From Pseudomonadota bacterium (GTDB lineage Bacteria > Pseudomonadota > Gammaproteobacteria > Burkholderiales > Burkholderiaceae_F), in NCBI GenBank assembly GCA_029778535.1, contig JAKOQB010000095.1, forward strand, positions 62,001 through 126,000: 64,000 nucleotides of DNA, in the 5' to 3' direction. The translations under genes and the position numbers were made by a program. The notes below the pieces were generated by a model. That model saw nothing but the letters and a program-made list of their open reading frames with translations. It was not told where the DNA came from and did no database searches. Positions within the stretch are counted from its first letter, which is position 1. Each line of letters begins with the position of its first letter. This document shows, in pieces, positions 25,410-33,350 of the stretch.

Positions 25410-26189
25410 TCAGTCTTCGAGTTCCGCCTTCGCCAGCTCGACGTCGAGTTTCTCCATCGCGTCGAGCGCCGCGCACGCCGCAGCTTCCTCGTAGAGCTGT
25501 TCCGCCCTGACGAGGGCTTTCTTACCCTCGAGCATGACCAGCCCGTTCGCATATTCGATGCGCGCAATCGCCGAATCGGGGTTGAGCTGCAGCGCCGTTT
25601 CGTAGTGCTTCAGTCCGGCGTCCTTCTTCGCGCCGTAGGTCAGGCCGCCGACCATCGCGCCCACCTTGTCGATGATCTCGGCGTGATACGAGCCGAGCGC
25701 GATGTGGGCGTCAGCATGCCGGGGCTGCAGCTTGAGCGTCGCCTCCAGGCTGGCGCGCACCTTGGTGCCGATGCCCTGCGACAGCGCCTTGACGATCGAG
25801 ATGCCCTGCGCGTAGCGGCCGAGCGCATACGCATGCCAGTAGAACGCGTTGGCGTTCTTCGGCTCCGTCTTCTGCTGCGCCTCGGCGCGCGCGGCGACTT
25901 CCTCGAACAGGGCCAGCCTGGTCTTGTCGTTGTCCTCGAGGTAGTTGGCGTAGATCGCGGTGGCCTTGTTGGCGACCGTGATCCCCGCGCCGCCGGCCTT
26001 CAGCCCCGCGTCGGCGGCCTTGCGGAAGTCGCCCGCGTGAAACGCGATCCAGGCCTCGACCACCGCGTTGCCGGTCGGCCACGGTTCGCAGTCGCCGCGG
26101 TGCAGCCGGTCCCACGCCTTCTTCAGGCTCGCCGCGCCGTACACGAACTTCTTGTCGGGGTAGGGGAACTTCGCCCATGCCTTTGCCAT
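25410..26189 (-). CDS. TPR-like conserved hypothetical protein
   Basis: A 259-residue soluble protein built of helical pairs with TPR character: ALGRYAQGISIVKALSQGIG, ASLEATLKLQPRHADAHIALG, HYETALQLNPDSAIARIEYANGL. No signal peptide. I do not recognise a specific function. Start ATG 26189 has GGAGG eight bases upstream; the open frame continues beyond it through the start of the TetR gene region without family likeness. It lies 20 bp downstream of the TetR gene and may share its transcript. Confidence 0.75.
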   Translation of the reverse strand: MAKAWAKFPYPDKKFVYGAASLKKAWDRLHRGDCEPWPTGNAVVEAWIAFHAGDFRKAADAGLKAGGAGITVANKATAIYANYLEDNDKTRLALFEEVAARAEAQQKTEPKNANAFYWHAYALGRYAQGISIVKALSQGIGTKVRASLEATLKLQPRHADAHIALGSYHAEIIDKVGAMVGGLTYGAKKDAGLKHYETALQLNPDSAIARIEYANGLVMLEGKKALVRAEQLYEEAAACAALDAMEKLDVELAKAELED

Positions 26190-26209
26190 GGCGCCTCCGT
26201 CACTGCGTT

Positions 26210-26869
26210 CTATTTCTTCAGGTACTCGGCCGCCAGCTTCTCGAACAGCACGCGCCCGTTGCCCACCAGGTACGGCGCGGTCAGCGCCATCACCTGATAG
26301 CAGCCACGCGCAAGCGCGGCGCCCACCACTTCGGGTTCGCTGAATCGGCGCGGATTCAGCACGTACTCGTACGACAGCCAGTAGGTCGCGACCACGACCA
26401 TGTTGGTCGCCAGCGCTTCGAGTTCGGCGCGCGTTCCCTTCAGCTCGCCCTGCTGCGCGAGTCCCTCGGTGAGCCAGCGCGCCATGCGGATCTTCTGACC
26501 GAGCAGCGTCTTGAAGCGCAACTCGAAGGTGCGGTTGTTGAGCAGCAGGTTGTTCAGATCGCGATAGAAGAAGCGGTACTTCCAGATCAGCTCGAACAGC
26601 AGGTGCAGGAACAGCCACGCGTCCTCCACGTTCGGGCGGCGGTCGCCGGGCACCGCCAGCAGGCGGTCGGCCTCGCGCTCGAACTGCTGGAAGATGCTGT
26701 TGATGATGTCTTCCTTGTTCTTGAAGTGGTAGTACAGGTTGCCGGGGGAGATGTTCATCTCCTCGGCGATCAGCGTGGTGTTGACGTTCGGCTCGCCGAA
26801 GTCGTTGAACAGGCGCAGCGCGAGTTCGAGGATGCGTTCGCGCGTACGGCGCGGCGGCTTGCGTTCCAT
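26210..26869 (-). CDS. TetR/AcrR-family transcriptional regulator
   Basis: A 219-residue repressor-type protein. The N-terminal helix-turn-helix is textbook TetR: RERILELALRLFNDFGEPNV, then TTLIAEEMNISPGNLYYHFKNKEDII. A large helical ligand domain follows (about 60-215). I chose ATG 26869 (MERKPPRR) because the TetR domain starts ten residues later; an upstream in-frame start at 26920 adds a tail of no family likeness. Position next to patatin and phasin genes suggests acyl-CoA or PHA-related control, as for PhaD in pseudomonads (inference). Confidence 0.9.
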   Translation of the reverse strand: MERKPPRRTRERILELALRLFNDFGEPNVNTTLIAEEMNISPGNLYYHFKNKEDIINSIFQQFEREADRLLAVPGDRRPNVEDAWLFLHLLFELIWKYRFFYRDLNNLLLNNRTFELRFKTLLGQKIRMARWLTEGLAQQGELKGTRAELEALATNMVVVATYWLSYEYVLNPRRFSEPEVVGAALARGCYQVMALTAPYLVGNGRVLFEKLAAEYLKK

Positions 26870-26930
26870 GGACTGGAAGCGGTGTTGTTCTTGACGGGAG
26901 GTTCGCGGCGAGAATAGCACCGCGAAGTGA

Positions 26931-28205
26931 TCAGGCCGCTACCGCCGTCGCGGCGAGCCAGCGTTCCAGGTCGTCGAGCGTGTGCTTCAGTTCGCGCGCG
27001 GTGATCGACGAAATCGTCTCCAGCCGCAGTTCGCGCGTGCGGCGCAGGCTCTTCACCAGCGTCAGCTTCTCGTCGCGCAGGCAGGCAGCGTCGATCTCGA
27101 TGCCGTGCCGGGCGAGCCGCGGCCCGAGTTCGTGGCGGCGCTCCCACAGCTCGCGCCGTGTCTTCTGATAGGCATGCTCGGCCAGCCGGCGCCGGCTCGA
27201 ATACGAGAACAGATTCGTGAAGAACATGTCCGCGTCCGCGCGATTCGGCTCGAACAGCACGATGTCCGTGTGCGGATAAGCGGTCTTGTAGCGCTCCATG
27301 CCGGCGCCGAGCCGCGAATGGATGATCGAACGGAACGTCTGCGCCAGCACCACCGGCAGCCCGCCCTCGACCAGCTTGTCGAGCCGGTGCTCGCGATCGC
27401 GCGTCGGGTGATGCGGGCGCGCGTCGTACGGCACCAGCGGATTCACGCAGATCAGCAGGTCGACGCCGTGTTCGAGCGCGATCGAAGCGTGCAGCGTTTT
27501 GCGCAGCGCTCCGTCGACGAAGTAGCGGCCGTCGATCGGCACCGGCGGGAACACGCCGGGCAGCGCGGCCGACGCCTGCACCGCGCGCGAGATCGGAACG
27601 TGGTCGAAGCCTTGGGAGCCGAACGCGACCGCTTCACCGGTATCGAGGTCGGTTGCGACCAGGTACAGCTTGTGGCGCAGTTGGCGGAAATCGTTGGTGC
27701 GTCCGGTCTGCGCGAAGATGCGGCCCAGATACTTGTCGACCGCATTGCCGTCGAAGATCCCGGTCGGGATCGCGCGGCCGAGGCGCTCGATCGAACTCAT
27801 CAGGCTGCCGCGGCGGGCGACGTAGTTCCACAGCGCAGCCGCCAGCAGCGGCGGCAGGGAGCAGGCGCGCCGCAGGTATTCGCGCAGCGCGGGACGAAGC
27901 AGAATCGACGGATCGAAGCGATCCTCCGATCTGTGCCCCTCGATGAACAGCCGCGACATCTGGTGCGGCGTGAAGCCGTTGACCAGCCCGGCCGCGATGA
28001 AGCTGCCGGCGCTGACGCCGACGTAGACCTCGGCGTCGTTGAAGTCGACGCCGCGCAGCGCTTCGGACAGCGCAGCGAGGGCGCCGATTTCGTAGATCGC
28101 GCCCAACGGACCGCCGCCCGCGAGTGCGACGCCGATGCGGGGAGCGCGCGGCGCACGGCTGCCGACCTGATCGGAGCCGCGGCGGAGGGCGGTCCGTTCG
28201 TTCAT
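26931..28205 (-). CDS. Patatin-like phospholipase
   Basis: A 424-residue serine lipid hydrolase with a Ser-Asp dyad. The oxyanion loop GGGPLGA lies at about 30-36, the nucleophile S65 in GVSAGS, and the aspartate D231 in DGA. A helical, charged C-terminal region from about 300 is extra to the core domain. No signal peptide. Its neighbours are a phasin upstream and a TetR regulator downstream on the same strand, so it may act on storage granules or membrane lipids. Its ATG overlaps the stop of a 41-codon frame (28205-28330) that repeats its glycine-rich loop. Confidence 0.9.
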   Translation of the reverse strand: MNERTALRRGSDQVGSRAPRAPRIGVALAGGGPLGAIYEIGALAALSEALRGVDFNDAEVYVGVSAGSFIAAGLVNGFTPHQMSRLFIEGHRSEDRFDPSILLRPALREYLRRACSLPPLLAAALWNYVARRGSLMSSIERLGRAIPTGIFDGNAVDKYLGRIFAQTGRTNDFRQLRHKLYLVATDLDTGEAVAFGSQGFDHVPISRAVQASAALPGVFPPVPIDGRYFVDGALRKTLHASIALEHGVDLLICVNPLVPYDARPHHPTRDREHRLDKLVEGGLPVVLAQTFRSIIHSRLGAGMERYKTAYPHTDIVLFEPNRADADMFFTNLFSYSSRRRLAEHAYQKTRRELWERRHELGPRLARHGIEIDAACLRDEKLTLVKSLRRTRELRLETISSITARELKHTLDDLERWLAATAVAA

Positions 28206-28330
28206 CAGGCCAAGCGGTCAGCGCCGAGCGAAGCGAGGAGATGTCCGCCGCCCGCGAGGACGACGCCGATGCACGCGGAACTCGCCCCGCGCGGCGCGCC
28301 AGCGACCGATGCCTTCGCAGCAGGCGTCAT
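28205..28330 (-). CDS. Small frame repeating the patatin glycine-rich loop (possible partial duplication or upstream ORF)
   Basis: A 41-residue frame, ATG at 28330, with stop TGA overlapping the patatin ATG (TGATG). It contains IGVVLAGGGHLLASLG, close to the patatin N-terminus IGVALAGGGPLG. At the DNA level about 28 bases around 28244-28275 match the patatin gene near 28116-28141 almost base for base. It could be a remnant of a tandem duplication or a translated coupling ORF. No ribosome binding site is evident. Low certainty that it is a gene. Confidence 0.35.
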   Translation of the reverse strand: MTPAAKASVAGAPRGASSACIGVVLAGGGHLLASLGADRLA

Positions 28331-28349
28331 CGGCGTCCGGAATGAATCA

Positions 28350-28378
28350 AGGCCGCGGGGCACTCGGCGCCGCGGCCT
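28350..28378 (-). terminator. Hairpin after the phasin gene
   Basis: On the minus strand the arms AGGCCGCGG and CCGCGGCCT form a 9-bp stem (28350-28358 with 28370-28378), followed by TGATTCATTC. It lies 18 bp past the phasin stop and may lower read-through into the patatin gene. Confidence 0.65.
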
Positions 28379-28396
28379 GGCACGCTCAACCTGTCG

Positions 28397-28855
28397 TCAG
28401 GCCGCCGCCTTGCGTGCGCGCGCGGTCGACTTCTTCGCCGGCTTGCCGCCCAGCTTGTGCACGCTGGCGGTCAGTTCCTCGACGCGCCGGGTCAGCGCCT
28501 GGACCTCGCGGCTGGTCGGCACGCCGATGCGCTTCATCGCGCGCTCGACGCGCTCCTCGAACACGGACTCCAGCTTGTCCCAGCTCTGGTTGGCCTGCTT
28601 CTGCACTTCACCGGCCACCTTGGCCACGCGGCTGGTCACTTCGCTGACCTTGTCTTCCGTCATCTGCATGGTGCGCTTCTGGATCGAGTTGCCTTCGCGC
28701 ACCAGCGCCTCGAACACCTTGCTTCCTTCCTCCTGCGCCTTGGAAAACGCGCCCAGCCCCGCCAGCCAGATCTGCTGCGCCGATTCCTTGATCGCCGCAG
28801 CCAGATTGCCGTCCTTGCCCGCACCGCGGGCCATTGCCTTCAGCTTCCTCACCAT
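28397..28855 (-). CDS. Phasin (polyhydroxyalkanoate granule-associated protein)
   Basis: A 152-residue protein of the poly granule-associated phasin family (PhaF/PhaI type). The N-terminal amphipathic part has SAQQIWLAGLGAFSKAQEEG, the family signature, followed by a coiled-coil region (VSEVTSRVAKVAGEVQKQAN, VQALTRRVEELTASVHKL) and a lysine/alanine-rich tail (KPAKKSTARARKAAA) like a short PhaF DNA-binding tail. It coats PHA granules. GAGGAG precedes ATG 28855. It is divergent from the acyl-CoA reductase gene, with 192 bp between them. Confidence 0.9.
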   Translation of the reverse strand: MVRKLKAMARGAGKDGNLAAAIKESAQQIWLAGLGAFSKAQEEGSKVFEALVREGNSIQKRTMQMTEDKVSEVTSRVAKVAGEVQKQANQSWDKLESVFEERVERAMKRIGVPTSREVQALTRRVEELTASVHKLGGKPAKKSTARARKAAA

Positions 28856-29047
28856 GTTGAGCTCCTCTGCGTGGGTTTAACCTGCTGCAGCCAAAAGTCT
28901 AGGCAGCGTCGCTAGAGCCGGTGTACTAATGCAGTAGAGGGGCGCGACTAGCGCGGCGCATGCGCGGGTGCATTGCAGCGCATGGTTAGAATCGCCCGCG
29001 CATAACGACAATCCGGACTCAATCGAAGCGAAGGAGGAGGACCGACC

Positions 29048-31060
29048 ATGGAGTATTTCGTCACCGGCGCGTCCGGATTCATCGGCAAGCGGCTGGTCAG
29101 GAAACTGCTGGCGCGCAAGGGCGCGGTCGTCCACTTCCTGCTGCGCGAGGAGAGCCGCGACAAGGTAGCCGCGCTGCTGGCCGACTGGAGGGTCGACGAG
29201 AAGCGCGCACGCCCGCTGTTCGGCGACCTCGCGGCACCGAAGCTCGGGCTGGCGAAGGCCGACGTCAAGGCGCTGGCGGGCAGGATCGATCACTTCTTCC
29301 ATCTGGCGGCGATCTACGACCTGAAGGCCGACGCCGACAGCCAGGTCCGGGTGAACATCGAAGGCACGCGCAACGCGGTGCAACTCGCCAACGAGCTGAA
29401 GGTCGGGTGCTTTCAGCACGTGTCGTCGATCGCCGCGGCCGGCATGTACGAGGGCGTGTTCCGCGAGGACATGTTCGACGAGGCGGAGAACTTCGACCAC
29501 CCGTACTTCGCCACCAAGCACGACTCGGAAAAGATCGTGCGCAAGGAGTGCCGGACGCCATGGCGCGTGTACCGGCCGGGGCTGGTGGTCGGCGACAGCC
29601 GGACCGGCGAGATGGACAAGATCGACGGCCCGTACTACTTCTTCAAGCTGATCCAGAAGATGCGCGACCTGCTGCCGCCGTGGATGCCGACGGTCGGCAT
29701 CGAGGGGGGGCGCATCAACATCGTGCCGGTCGACTTCGTGGTCGACGCGCTGGACCACATCGCGCACGCCAAGGGGCACGACGGCAAGGCGTTCCACCTG
29801 GTCGACCCGACGCCGTATCGCGTCGGCGACGTGCTTAACATCTTCGCCCGCGCCGGCCACGCGCCGCAGTTCGCGCTGCGCATCAATGCCGCGCTGTTCG
29901 GCTTCATTCCCAACAGCGTGAAGAAGGGCCTGCTCGCGCTGACGCCGGTGCGCCGCATCCGCAACGCGGTGATGAAGGACCTGGGGCTGCCGGAGGACAT
30001 GCTGCAGTTCGTCAACTATCCGACCCGTTTCGACTGCCGCGAGGCCGCCGCGGCGCTCAAGGGCACCGGCATCGAGTGCCCGCGATTGGAGGACTACGCG
30101 TGGCGGCTGTGGGATTACTGGGAGCGCCACCTCGACCCGGATCTGTTCATCGACCGCACGCTGAAAGGGCAGGTGGCGGGCAGGGTGGTGCTGGTGACCG
30201 GCGGCTCGTCGGGCATCGGGCTTGCGGCCGCGCACAAGATCGCCGCCGCGGGCGCGATCACCGTGATCGTCGGCCGCGAGCAGGACAAGCTCGATGCAGC
30301 GAAGAAGGAAATCGAGGCGGCGCTGAAGGCATCCGGCAACGCGAACAAGGGCCAGGTGGTGACGTTCTCCGCCGACCTGGCGTCGATGGAAAGCTGCGAC
30401 AAGCTGGTCGCATGGCTGGTCGAGAACTACGGCGGCGTCGATGTGCTGATCAACAACGCCGGCCGCTCGATCCGGCGCGGTATCGAGTCGAGCTACGACC
30501 GCTTCCACGACTTCGAGCGCACGATGCAGCTGAACTATTTCGGCTGCCTGCGCCTCACGATGGGACTGCTGCCGCACATGGTCGCGAAGCACCGCGGCCA
30601 TGTGGTCAACATCAGCTCGATCGGCGTGCTGACCAACGCGCCGCGCTTTTCCGCCTACGTCGCGAGCAAGGCGGCTCTCGACGCGTGGACGCGCTGCGCG
30701 GCGAGCGAGTACATCGACGTCGGCGTGTCCTTCACCACGATCAACATGCCGCTGGTGCGCACGCCGATGATCGCGCCGACCAAGATCTACCAGAACGTGC
30801 CGACGCTGGACCCGGACGAGGCGGCCGATCTCATCGTGCAGGCGATCGTCTACAAGCCGGTGCGGATCGCGACGAGGCTGGGCGTGTTCGGCCAGGTGCT
30901 GCACGCGGTGGCGCCGCGGGTGGCGCAGATCGCGATGAACACGACCTTCCGGATGTTCCCCGACTCGGCCGCCGCCAAGGGCGCGAAGGAAGGCGAGAAG
31001 CCCAAGGCGACGCCGGACCAGATCGCGCTGGCGAATCTGATGAGCGGGATCCATTTCTGA
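29048..31060 (+). CDS. Two-domain fatty acyl-CoA reductase (SDR-SDR fusion)
   Basis: A 670-residue protein of two fused short-chain dehydrogenase domains. The N-terminal extended SDR has GASGFIG at 7-13, HHFFHLAAIYDL-like sequence and YFATKHDSEK. The C-terminal classical SDR has VTGGSSGIG near 383-391, NNAGRS, and catalytic Y537 and K541 in YVASK. The tail INMPLVRTPMIAPTKIY and RMFPDSAA is characteristic of Acr1/Marinobacter-type acyl-CoA reductases, which reduce acyl-CoA to fatty aldehyde or alcohol with NADPH. Size (about 660) fits the alcohol-forming type. AAGGAGGAGG precedes ATG 29048. It would supply fatty alcohol for the WS/DGAT at 17137 (inference). Confidence 0.82.
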   Translation: MEYFVTGASGFIGKRLVRKLLARKGAVVHFLLREESRDKVAALLADWRVDEKRARPLFGDLAAPKLGLAKADVKALAGRIDHFFHLAAIYDLKADADSQVRVNIEGTRNAVQLANELKVGCFQHVSSIAAAGMYEGVFREDMFDEAENFDHPYFATKHDSEKIVRKECRTPWRVYRPGLVVGDSRTGEMDKIDGPYYFFKLIQKMRDLLPPWMPTVGIEGGRINIVPVDFVVDALDHIAHAKGHDGKAFHLVDPTPYRVGDVLNIFARAGHAPQFALRINAALFGFIPNSVKKGLLALTPVRRIRNAVMKDLGLPEDMLQFVNYPTRFDCREAAAALKGTGIECPRLEDYAWRLWDYWERHLDPDLFIDRTLKGQVAGRVVLVTGGSSGIGLAAAHKIAAAGAITVIVGREQDKLDAAKKEIEAALKASGNANKGQVVTFSADLASMESCDKLVAWLVENYGGVDVLINNAGRSIRRGIESSYDRFHDFERTMQLNYFGCLRLTMGLLPHMVAKHRGHVVNISSIGVLTNAPRFSAYVASKAALDAWTRCAASEYIDVGVSFTTINMPLVRTPMIAPTKIYQNVPTLDPDEAADLIVQAIVYKPVRIATRLGVFGQVLHAVAPRVAQIAMNTTFRMFPDSAAAKGAKEGEKPKATPDQIALANLMSGIHF

Positions 31061-31089
31061 CGAAGCCGATGACTGCGTGCCGGCTTCGT
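31060..31089 (+). terminator. Hairpin after the acyl-CoA reductase gene
   Basis: ACGAAGCCG (31060-31068) pairs with CGGCTTCGT (31081-31089) over 9 bp with a 12-nt loop, starting at the reductase stop codon. No T-tract follows, so termination strength is uncertain. Confidence 0.55.
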
Positions 31090-31144
31090 CGTCTCGCGCT
31101 CGAGGCGGACCGCGCATGCGCGGCCGCTCAGCGCTCGGGCTGAC

Positions 31145-32170
31145 GTGGCGACGACAACACCGGCCACCACCGAACTCGCGCCGCGCGGCGGCCCGTTTTC
31201 GCTGTCGTGCGTGGTGCCGGTGCACAACGAGCAGGAGATCGTCGCGGAGTTCCTGCGCGCCCTGCGCGCAACCGCAGAGCAACTCACGTCGCGGTTCGAG
31301 ATCATCGTCGTCAACGACGGCAGCACCGACGCGACCGGAGCCGTGGTGCGCGCGCTGGCGCCGGAACTGGCGCTGACGCTGATCGAGTTCTCGCGCAACT
31401 TCGGCAAGGAAGCGGCGCTGACCGCGGGGCTCGATCTCGCGCGCGGCGACTGCGTGCTGCTGATCGACGCCGACTTCCAGCACCCGCTGGAAACGGCGAT
31501 CGAGATGGTCAACGCGTGGCGCGCCGGCTACGACATGGTCTACGGCGTGCGCACCGACCGCGCCGGCGAATCGTGGCTGAAGCGCACCGGCTCGCGCGTG
31601 TTCTACCGGCTGATGGCGAGGAGCCAGTCGATCCACATCCCGCCCGACGCGGGCGATTTTCGCGTGATGGACCGGCGCGTGGTCGAGGCGCTGAAGCGGT
31701 TGCCCGAGCGGCACCGCTTCATGAAGGGGCTTTACGCCTGGGTCGGGTTCCGTTCGGTTGGTATCCCGTTCGAGGTCCGCGCGCGGGCCGGCGGCACGAC
31801 GTCGTTCAGCATGCGGCGCCTGCAGTCGCTGGCGCTCACCGGCATCACCGCGTTTTCCAACCTGCCGCTGCGCATCGGCGGCGTGATCGGCGCGGTGATC
31901 GCGGTCTTCGCGTTCCTGTGGGGCGGCTGGATCGTGATCGAGCGCATCTTTCTTGGTCAACCGATCCAGGGTTTCGCGACGCTCGCCGCATCGGTGCTGT
32001 TCTTCGCCGGCATCCAACTCATTTCGATCGGCGTGCTCGGCGAATACCTCGGCCGCGTGTACGACGAGGTCAAGGCGCGGCCGACGTACCTGGTCGCACG
32101 GCTCGACGACTACAGCCCGCTGCGCGAAGGCGAGACCGGCTCGCCGCTGCAGCGCCTGACACATCAATGA
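31145..32170 (+). CDS. Polyprenyl-phosphate glycosyltransferase, family 2 (GtrB/DPM1-like)
   Basis: A 341-residue inner-membrane enzyme that moves a sugar from a nucleotide donor to undecaprenyl phosphate on the cytoplasmic side. The GT-A domain has CVVPVHNEQEIV, VVNDGSTD, the metal-binding DAD (D108-D110) and a conserved FRVMDRRVV. Two membrane helices lie at about 240-265 and 275-300, as in GtrB and ArnC. Start GTG 31145 has a poor ribosome binding site. Its stop overlaps the GtrA start (ATGA), so the flippase partner is co-translated. Confidence 0.92.
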   Translation: MATTTPATTELAPRGGPFSLSCVVPVHNEQEIVAEFLRALRATAEQLTSRFEIIVVNDGSTDATGAVVRALAPELALTLIEFSRNFGKEAALTAGLDLARGDCVLLIDADFQHPLETAIEMVNAWRAGYDMVYGVRTDRAGESWLKRTGSRVFYRLMARSQSIHIPPDAGDFRVMDRRVVEALKRLPERHRFMKGLYAWVGFRSVGIPFEVRARAGGTTSFSMRRLQSLALTGITAFSNLPLRIGGVIGAVIAVFAFLWGGWIVIERIFLGQPIQGFATLAASVLFFAGIQLISIGVLGEYLGRVYDEVKARPTYLVARLDDYSPLREGETGSPLQRLTHQ

Positions 32171-32547
32171 TCGGGCAGGTGGTTCGCTTCGGCCTGGTCG
32201 GTGCGGCCGCGGCGGCGACGCATTTCGGCGTCGCGGTCGCGAGCGTGCGCGCGCTGGCGCTCGACCCGCAACTGGCCAACGTGGTCGGCTTTGTGGTCGC
32301 GTTCACCGTGAGCTTCCTCGGGCAGTGGCGCTGGACCTTCGGCGCGCACGGCGCGCCGCTGGCGCGCGCGTTGCCGTCGTATTTCCTCGTTGCGCTGGGC
32401 GGCTTCGCCGTCAACGCGATCGCCTATCGCTGGCTGCTGATGCACACGCCGCTGCGCTACGACGTGGCGCTGGCGCTGGTGATCGGCTTCGTGGCGGCGA
32501 TGACGTTCGTGCTCAGCCGCTTCTGGGCGTTCCGCCGGGTGCGCTGA
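32167..32547 (+). CDS. GtrA-family membrane protein (putative lipid-linked sugar flippase)
   Basis: A 126-residue protein with four membrane helices and the GtrA signature: VVRFGLVGAAAAATHFGVAV at the N-terminus and FVLSRFWAFRR at the C-terminus. GtrA proteins are thought to flip undecaprenyl-phosphate-linked sugar made by the GtrB partner. It overlaps both neighbours (ATGA with GT2, TGATG with ChbG), so all three proteins are made from one tightly coupled message. Confidence 0.9.
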   Translation: MIGQVVRFGLVGAAAAATHFGVAVASVRALALDPQLANVVGFVVAFTVSFLGQWRWTFGAHGAPLARALPSYFLVALGGFAVNAIAYRWLLMHTPLRYDVALALVIGFVAAMTFVLSRFWAFRRVR

Positions 32548-33350
32548 TGGCCCGCCGCGTCGCCCTGTGCGCCGACGACTACGGCTACAACGCCGCGGTC
32601 GACGAGGCGATCCTCGCGCTGATCGACGGCAAGCGGCTCGGCGGCGCGAGCTGCATGGTCGATGCGCCGCGCTTCGCGGAGTCCGCGCCCGCGCTGCGCG
32701 AACGCGAGCGCGCCGCCGACATCGGGCTGCACTTCAACCTGACCGAGACATTTCCCGGAGCGCCGCGGGTCGGCGCGCTGCCGATGATGATCGCCGCGAG
32801 CTGGCTGCGCGCGCTGCCGGCCAGCGACATCGCGCAGCGCTTGCGGCGCCAGTTGCTGCGCTTCGAGGCCGCGTTCAAGCACATGCCGGCCTACATCGAC
32901 GGGCATCAGCACGTGCACCAGTTCCCGGTCGTCCGCGACCTGCTGTTGCGCGAGCTCGACGCCCGCTACGGCGTGCGGCGGCCGCTGATCCGAAACACGG
33001 CGTCGAGCGCGGCCGACGGCAAGTCGCGCGTGCTCGGGTTGCTCGGCGGCCGCACGCTGCGCGAGCACCTGACGCAGTACGGCTGGCCGACCAATCTCGA
33101 TTTCGTCGGCGCGTATCGGTACGCGGAAGGCACCGACTTCGCGGCGCTCGCCGCGCAGTGGCTGCGCACGCTGAAGGACGGCGCGATCTGGATGTGCCAT
33201 CCCGCCGTACGCGCCGAGCCGGACGATCCGATCGGCGCGTTCCGTGTTGCCGAGTTCCGGTGGCTGTCGTCGAGTGAGTTCGATCCGCAGCGGCTGCCGG
33301 CGAGCATCGAACTGGTGCGGCCGAGCGGTCTACTGCGCGCCGCGCGCTGA
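32547..33350 (+). CDS. ChbG/HpnK-family deacetylase
   Basis: A 267-residue YdjC-fold carbohydrate deacetylase. The N-terminal ADDYGYN carries the metal-binding aspartates, GLHFNLTE follows, and DGHQHVHQFP holds the metal-binding histidines; HPAVRAEPDDP is near the end. Relatives deacetylate chitin oligosaccharides (ChbG) or hopanoid sugars (HpnK). In an operon with a lipid-linked sugar transferase and GtrA, deacetylation of a membrane or surface glycan is more likely than chitin use (inference). Its 3' end overlaps the convergent lipase gene by 21 bp. Confidence 0.9.
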   Translation: MARRVALCADDYGYNAAVDEAILALIDGKRLGGASCMVDAPRFAESAPALRERERAADIGLHFNLTETFPGAPRVGALPMMIAASWLRALPASDIAQRLRRQLLRFEAAFKHMPAYIDGHQHVHQFPVVRDLLLRELDARYGVRRPLIRNTASSAADGKSRVLGLLGGRTLREHLTQYGWPTNLDFVGAYRYAEGTDFAALAAQWLRTLKDGAIWMCHPAVRAEPDDPIGAFRVAEFRWLSSSEFDPQRLPASIELVRPSGLLRAAR

